From contig VDCT01000089.1 of the NCBI GenBank assembly GCA_009763385.1, positions 1-64,000 on the forward strand: 64,000 nucleotides of DNA, in the 5' to 3' direction. Positions 58,569 to 64,000 of this stretch are shown here, one piece after another (the stretch's first letter is position 1; every line of letters begins with the position of its first letter). The position numbers were made by a program, and so were the translations under genes. Below the pieces are notes generated by a model. It had not been told where the DNA came from. It worked only from the letters and a program-made list of their open reading frames with translations, and did not search any database. Source of the DNA: Coix lacryma-jobi var. lacryma-jobi (Eukaryota > Streptophyta > Magnoliopsida > Poales > Poaceae).

Positions 58569-61500
58569 TTACTGTTCTAGGACTCGCTGTAACAGTAAGG
58601 ACATGATATATCAAGCTATGTGCAAACAAACATGAGGGCAAGAAAATGGTTAAAAATAGTATTTTTTTAATATATAATAAGGCATGCAACTTAATGTTCT
58701 AAATAAAGGTGTAGCAAATGTTGAGGACCATACGGAAGGTTCAGAAACACAGACCTGATTGTCCTGATCTGTTGCTGAATCATTTGCATTGTTTGTCTGT
58801 GATGGCTTTTCCGCTCCACATTGAGGACGATTGCATTTTGTTCGGAAAGGATAGTTTATGTTATTGCACTGCTCGCACTTCCAACTGCCCTCTGGCATCT
58901 TTGGTTCTATCAATGAGAGGTTGGATGTGAATTTGAATAGAATTGATGGAACGATAAATTACATAGGCCATTAGGTAAAGTAGTCCATAAGTTATGTGTG
59001 AAAATCCAAAGAAAGCAATTCCCTCAAAGAAATGTCTAGTGATAACTGATAACAAAGATTACCAAGATTTACTAATTTGTAATACACAAAAAGATCTGGT
59101 AACAAAGGAGCACTAAGAACTTATCATGTGAAAACTTACTTGAGCCTCTTAAACCATCAGGTCTAGATCCCTGCACAAAAAGTTGATAAACAAGCAATCA
59201 GTGAAGTATACTTAGCTCTATACATAGACTACACATAGAAGCCCAAGCATTAGAAAGGAGGATCCAGGTTTAAATGAAAGGTTTTATTTTGTTCACAAAA
59301 TTATTCTGATTTAGCTTGGTAATACAACGGAGGGAGAAATTTGCATTGAGGTTTTTTTAGAGTAACAAAACCTAGATAAATTTAGTAAATCTCATGACCA
59401 AAGAGAAGGTGACCAATAAGAACTCAGATCCTGATGTCCAATAAATGAAAAGGCATACAAGTGGAATGACGGGCTATGGCAGGGTAAACTAGAGGATATC
59501 CAGATGTGCATAAGCATGGTTTCACCGAACAGTTTAGTAGTTTACAACAGTATCGGATACAATGAAGACGTGTACACTCCAAGCACACGAATCTTGTGGC
59601 AGCAAAGTCAACTTCAAGCAGGCAACCACAATTGTGAAGTTATATACTCTACACTTCAACAGAAGTAAAGAAACATTGACAACAACAATTTTCTTTAAAA
59701 TGATCTTATCTTAGTTTAAATACATGAAAGCAGTAATTATCAGGTCACGTATAGTAGCAAGATAAGACAGAAGCCCCAAACCTGGTTTTCAGGTCTAGGT
59801 GTGTTGCACTTCTCATATTACAGACCGTACGAAAACCAAAGTTGATGTTGTGGCAATTTGGACACTCCCAGTCATTATCACGGCCAGCTCCTGCATCAAA
59901 AGTTCAGAAGAATAAGCAAAGAATTAATCAAGTGCTAACCACATTAATATATACTCCCTCCATCCCATTGAAAGTGTCGCCGGGAAGCGTGTTTGTGAGG
60001 GGGACACGGTTTCTAACGACACTTTCAATGGACGGAGGAGGAGTAAGTCAAAATACAATTCAATAATAATATATACCTGCAGGCTTCTTCTGAGAACCTT
60101 CGTCAGAATATGAGCCAGCTCTTGTGCCCTTTCAAGTTCAAAAGAAACATTATGAACTTAAGGAATCATAACAGTTATTTCCAACAAGACACAATCACAG
60201 AAACAATGTTTTCAAGGCGGTGAGGCGAGGCGTGGCGACTGACTACCGCCTTACGCTTAAGCGAGTAAGGCGTAAGGCGAGGCGACGCCTTACCAACTAA
60301 ATGAAAATTTAAAATAACAGCTCAGAGCAGTAAATGGTAAAGAAAAAAAAAAAGAAAAGGAAAAAGAAAAAAAAATGAGAGTAAGAAGTGATCCAGCCCA
60401 GCCCACCAGGCAGCCATATGCCCCTCACGTCATCTCTCTAACTCTCTCTGATCCCTCGCTCCTGTAGGCCGCCGCAACTAATCGCCGCCGCAGCTCTCTT
60501 CCAGATCCCTCTCTTCATCTCTTGCTTCCCTCTCTCATGTAGATCAGCGCGGATTGGAAGGTGGCCGCGGCTCGCAGGCGGCTGCTTCTCGCGAGACTTG
60601 ACTAGAAGAGGACATGACCGCATGGCTCGGCTGCGGGCAGGTAGGCGGCAACTTCCCACGGCAGCGGGGGGGATGCAGCGGCGCATGCGAGCGAGCTGTG
60701 GTTGCCTATTCCTCTCCCGCTCACTGGTTGGTCTCCCGCGCGCCTGCTCTGTTTCGCCCGCACGCCCGCTCCCTCTGCGCAGGCATGCTTTGTTTCTCCC
60801 GCGCGCTTGCTTTCTTTCGCTTTTCTTCTGCCGATTCTCCCGTGTCTTCCCGCTGCCCAGAACAGAGGCCTCGTATGGCGCACGCCACACACGATTTGGC
60901 CTGATTCGGACGCCAAATCGACGATTTCTGGACGCCATGGCCGTAAGGCGGACGCCATATCAATCTAAGGCGAGTCGTCTGCTGTGGCGTCCTTCGTGGA
61001 GCGCCTTGGCGCTTAAGCGACGACAAAGCGACGCCTTGAAAACATTGCACAGAAATCATAACTATCACAGAAACTGGAATGCACAATAGCGGAACCAAAA
61101 GCGTTGAAAGTTCTTCATGTAAGGCAACAATAGTTAACTCAAATTAGCATGAGGCGACAGCAGAAGAATAATCACAAGAACATACCATTGGACCAGGACC
61201 AGCAGGTATTGGCCCATACCTGTCCATGGGCATTCCATACATTCCACCTGTTTATTGGACAATAAGCAAGATGAATCTTGTGAGCAAACATGCGGGAAAC
61301 ATTGGACTGAAAAACATGTATTGTCATAACCCCAACCAAACAAAGTGACTTAGAAAACACATGGCAGAACGCAACAGTACTGCAAAGGGTATTTATTAAC
61401 AGCAATTGTGGAAATGAAGATTGGAGTGAAAACAAATTACAATTTTCATATTCTGTAAAACTAATTGTTTAACACACTATGATTTGCACAAAAGAAATTA

Positions 61501-62487
61501 TTGAAAGCATCAGATTTGCCTATTTATTTGACAGCTAGATTAATTAATGCAAGGGCAATATCAAAATATGGCATGCCTATTAGCCAGAAGCCCTGTTACC
61601 TGCTCCCATCATAGATGCACCAGAGTATGGAGTTGGCCCGGCCATTTGCATTGGCCCGTAGGGGCTCCCCATTGGTATGCGACCACCATATCCATATGGA
61701 TACGCAGAACCCCCAGGGAACTGTGGGATACCATAGCGGCATTGCAGGCCCGTTGAACATCGAGGAGCCATATGGGGGAGCGCCCCCACCAAGGTACATT
61801 GACGGTGGCGTCCCGGGGCCCATGTAACCCCCTGGCGTGGGATAGTGAGGCGGGGTTTGCATAGGCTTCTGCATGGCCTTCTGAACGGCAAGCAACAGCA
61901 GCACGAGGTAAATGCAAATGGGCAAGTGATAAGCGGAGGAAGTAGCCGCAGGCATGCTCCGCGCAAGTGACAAGCGAACAATATGCAGCAAGAATAATAT
62001 GAGGCAAAACCGTTATGTACGTGTGATCTGATGGCCTGGACTGGTTGCAGTTGCGCATGTTGCAAGTGGTGCGGAAGGCGAAGTTGACGTTCTTGCAGCT
62101 GGGGCAAACCCAGTCGTCCTCACGCCGGCTGCCTGAGAACGAGGTTTATTGGGCCCCACCAAGGGGAAATCCACTCAGATGCTTATAGATACGGAGGGCG
62201 CGACAGGAAATAACGAGGCGGCGGAGCAAGAGCAACCTACCGTCGGTGCGCGCGCGCTTCCCGGCGGACTGGCTGCGGCTGTCGACCTGCAAACCCACAC
62301 ACCAATTGGTGAGACCTCGCCGGATGTGCGGGATCCAGAGGGGATCGACGAGCACAGCGCGGGGAGCTCAAATAACAAAGCTAACGAGCTTCCAGCGCGA
62401 CTGATGGGCGGCGACACCGACTCGAACCCTAATCGACCGGCGGACTCGAGGAGGACGACAAGGTGGTGGCGGTACCTGAGAAGACAT
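58569..62487 (-). CDS. RanBP2-type zinc-finger protein (At1g67325-like), ten coding exons
   Basis: Minus-strand exons: 62487-62476 (MSSQ), 62286-62241 (VDSRSQSAGKRARTDG), 62132-62011, 61880-61600, 61247-61186, 60128-60077, 59890-59782, 59170-59140, 58906-58755, 58586-58569 (stop). All junctions show GT/AG and phases agree. Three RanBP2/NZF fingers: W-V-C-P-S-C..C-N-M-R-N-C (exon 3), W-E-C-P-N-C..C-N-M-R (exon 7), W-K-C-E-Q-C..C-N-R-P-Q-C (exon 9), with a Gly/Pro/Met/Tyr-rich linker. KRAR near the N-terminus may be a nuclear signal. Such fingers commonly bind single-stranded RNA; this role is inferred. Expected length is about 290 residues, close to the Arabidopsis protein. Two breaks: exon 4 near 61734-61738 (one extra base or two missing), and exon 7 near 59810-59812 (one A missing, removing the last Cys of finger 2). 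The exon 3 donor (62010 or 62020) is less certain; phase favours 62010. Confidence 0.9.
59954..60043. mobile_element. Short (90-bp) Stowaway-like MITE in the intron between exons 6 and 7
   Basis: Arms CTCCCTCCATCCCATTGAAA and (minus) CTCCTCCTCCGTCCATTGAA continue to GTGTCG, nearly the whole element being a hairpin. TA flanks at 59952-59953 and 60044-60045. Confidence 0.8.
60204..61047. mobile_element. hAT-like non-autonomous element in the intron between exons 5 and 6, 8-bp TSD
   Basis: Termini CAATGTTTTCAAGGCG in perfect inverted orientation (16 bp). Flanked by CACAGAAA at 60196-60203 and 61048-61055. 844 bp. Subterminal GGCGAGGCG / CGCCTTACGC words, a purine-rich block (60335-60375) and a CT/GC-rich interior (about 60430-60900). 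Open frames inside are unsupported. CA..TG ends and 8-bp TSD indicate hAT. Confidence 0.9.
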
Positions 62488-63659
62488 AGCTGGCGGTGAA
62501 CCGGTCGTGGCAACGGCGGACGAACGGCGCGGGGAGAAGCACGAGCTCCTTGCAGCGGGAAGGACAAGCGGTGACGGACGGCGGGCGGAAGAGGGGGAAT
62601 TCGGCGAAGGAGTAGTTAGGGTTTTGCAATTGCAGTCGTGAATTCGGGTTCGAGCTCAGGTGCACATCAGATTAGTTTTGCCTCCGCCGTCCGCGTCGGC
62701 CGATGTACTGACGGGTGACGGGGACACGGGACGGGACTCGGACGACAAGAGGGGCCCAGATGAGAGATTTAGGCCCAGTTATGAAACGTGGGCCCTCCAA
62801 ACTCACGTGCAAAGATGTTCTAGCCCATTACACGTTCTGCTCAAGTTACTATTTCTTGAAAATTTCCGTTTTTACCTCAATTGTTAACGTAGTCTGCTTG
62901 AACTTTTTAAAAATCAAACATCTTACTCCTAAACACTTAAAACTATTTAAATTACCTTCATTTCTTGCTTCAAGTGGTTTCAAGGTAGTTTTGTCTCTTT
63001 TTTCAGTTATAAGTTATGGCAGACACTTTGATAAAGATTTTAAACAACAGAAAATGTCTCTGCCTTCTAAATATATTGGGAATAATGCTCGTGAAAATAT
63101 ATCTATAGGCTTCAAAATAGATTTAACTCTATAAAAATATCCGAAAAAATAGAAATCTACGAAAACATTCGTGTGTATTGGAAACTTTACATAACAAAAT
63201 ATAGGATGCAGCCAACATAGATTAATGTCGTTTGTATCTTATGTTTTTGTTTGCGAAACATTTTCAAAATAAGGTTAAACATAAGTTATAATGTTGCAAA
63301 CTTCTAGATATATTTTCATGGAGGTCTAAATATTTTATTTTGATTTTGTAACCAATCAGTCGTTAGTGTTTTAGGATTTTTAGAAGCTTATTAAAATATT
63401 TACCTGATTTTTGTAACTAAAAACACAAAATCGCCTTCGAAATCATTTCAAATCAACATGGAGAGAGAATTTAAATGGGTTTCTGCGAATTTAGGGGTTA
63501 AGATATCTGATTTGAAATTCAATGAGAAAAACATATTAGAACAATTTTATTATTTCTATATTAATAATGGTAGTTCATTTTTTTGTTGGTAGTTCATTTT
63601 TTTGTACAATCGACCTAATGACCTAGAGAGCGCAACATTTTGCAACACTTTGCGCCTCA
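62488..63659. other. Upstream region of the zinc-finger gene and intergenic sequence
   Basis: 62488-62700 is likely 5' UTR/promoter on the minus strand. Further right is AT-rich with no gene. A direct repeat of GGTAGTTCATTTTTTTGT occurs at about 63570 and 63589. Confidence 0.45.
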
Positions 63660-63902
63660 GGCCTTGCTCAGATGCTGAATTTTTTTGAACTTTGCTATTG
63701 TAGCACTTTCATTTGTATTTGACAAATATTGTTCAATCATGTGCTATTAGATTTAAAGATTTGTCTCGTTATTTATAACTAATCTGTGCAATTAGTTATT
63801 TATTTTACTAACATTTAATGTTTCATGCATATGTCCAAACATTGATGTGATAAAGGGAGAGTAAAAAAAGTTAGAAGTTTGATGGAATCTAAACAATGCT
63901 TC
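63660..63902. mobile_element. Degenerate MITE of the GGCCTTGTTTAG family
   Basis: The interior GCTATTGTAGCACTTTCATT, GTATTTGACAAATATTGTTC, TGTGCAATTAGTTATTTATT and TTAATGTTTCATGCATATG is that of a very common grass MITE. Termini GGCCTTGCTCAGATGCTG and (minus) GAAGCATTGTTTAGATTCC are decayed. The TSD is not clear. Confidence 0.65.
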
Positions 63903-64000
63903 ACTTCACAAGTTGTCGACCTTTGATGAAAGGGAAGCTATAGCGGTTGAGCAATACCGCTCCCGGTGGCGGCCGCCCCCTATCTGCCACCGTCCAGGAT
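63903..64000. other. Window edge
   Basis: GC-rich tail with CCGCTCCCGGTGGCGGCCGCC; too short to classify. Confidence 0.3.

Noticed and set aside
60438..61098. ORFs of 118-166 codons inside the hAT-like element
   Set aside because: Overlapping on both strands, no domain, and confined by transposon borders within an intron.

Overview
This is a plant nuclear window, almost certainly from a grass (Poaceae). The evidence is CACTA elements with CACTACTGGAGAACGGG-type ends, a Tekay/RIRE-type Ty3/gypsy chromovirus with 4.3-kb LTRs, a Ty1/copia element with short LTRs, Stowaway and hAT-like MITEs, a plant tRNA-Glu, and intron-rich plant genes. Most of the 64 kb is layered transposons. I see only three host loci: an ERF-type transcription factor gene (27742-28507, minus, disrupted), a tRNA-Glu (26307-26378, minus) and a ten-exon RanBP2-type zinc-finger gene resembling Arabidopsis At1g67325 (58569-62487, minus).

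Layout. 1-11656: right-hand part of an autonomous-type CACTA element. It holds an RNase H1 N-terminal/viroplasmin-domain ORF, a TNPD-type transposase with four frame breaks, a second promoter-like block of hairpin repeats, a degenerate telomere-like CCCTAAA array in a probable intron, and a second gene (transposase_24-like region, proline-rich linker, Ulp1/C48 protease-like domain). 12065-15456: gypsy solo LTR with an exact 5-bp target-site duplication (TSD). 16576-20535: non-autonomous CACTA with a 3-bp TSD, carrying in-phase gene-fragment exons and itself interrupted by a copia solo LTR (18836-20077, exact TSD). 20536-32580: low-gene sequence with a local duplication, the tRNA, the ERF locus and Stowaway MITEs. 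32581-46960: full gypsy element with an extra ORF before gag. 47994-56036: full but decayed copia element on the minus strand with an exact TSD. 56037-64000: zinc-finger gene with a Stowaway and an 844-bp hAT-like element in its introns, then a MITE near the right edge.

The most interesting feature is the extra gypsy ORF (37249-37856). Its first residues closely follow the N-terminal tail of histone H3, keeping the K4-like lysine and the ARKST block around K9/S10, followed by a predicted coiled coil and a strongly acidic tail. The same element ends its pol with a chromodomain-like segment. This suggests a retrotransposon carrying both an H3-tail mimic and a possible reader; the function is inference.

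A caution applies to every 'pseudogene' call. Most reading-frame breaks here, in three unrelated transposon genes and in the conserved zinc-finger gene, are single-base length changes, mainly losses from homopolymers. The two gypsy LTRs also differ largely by 1-2-base length changes. Residual long-read assembly indels are a real alternative to biological decay.
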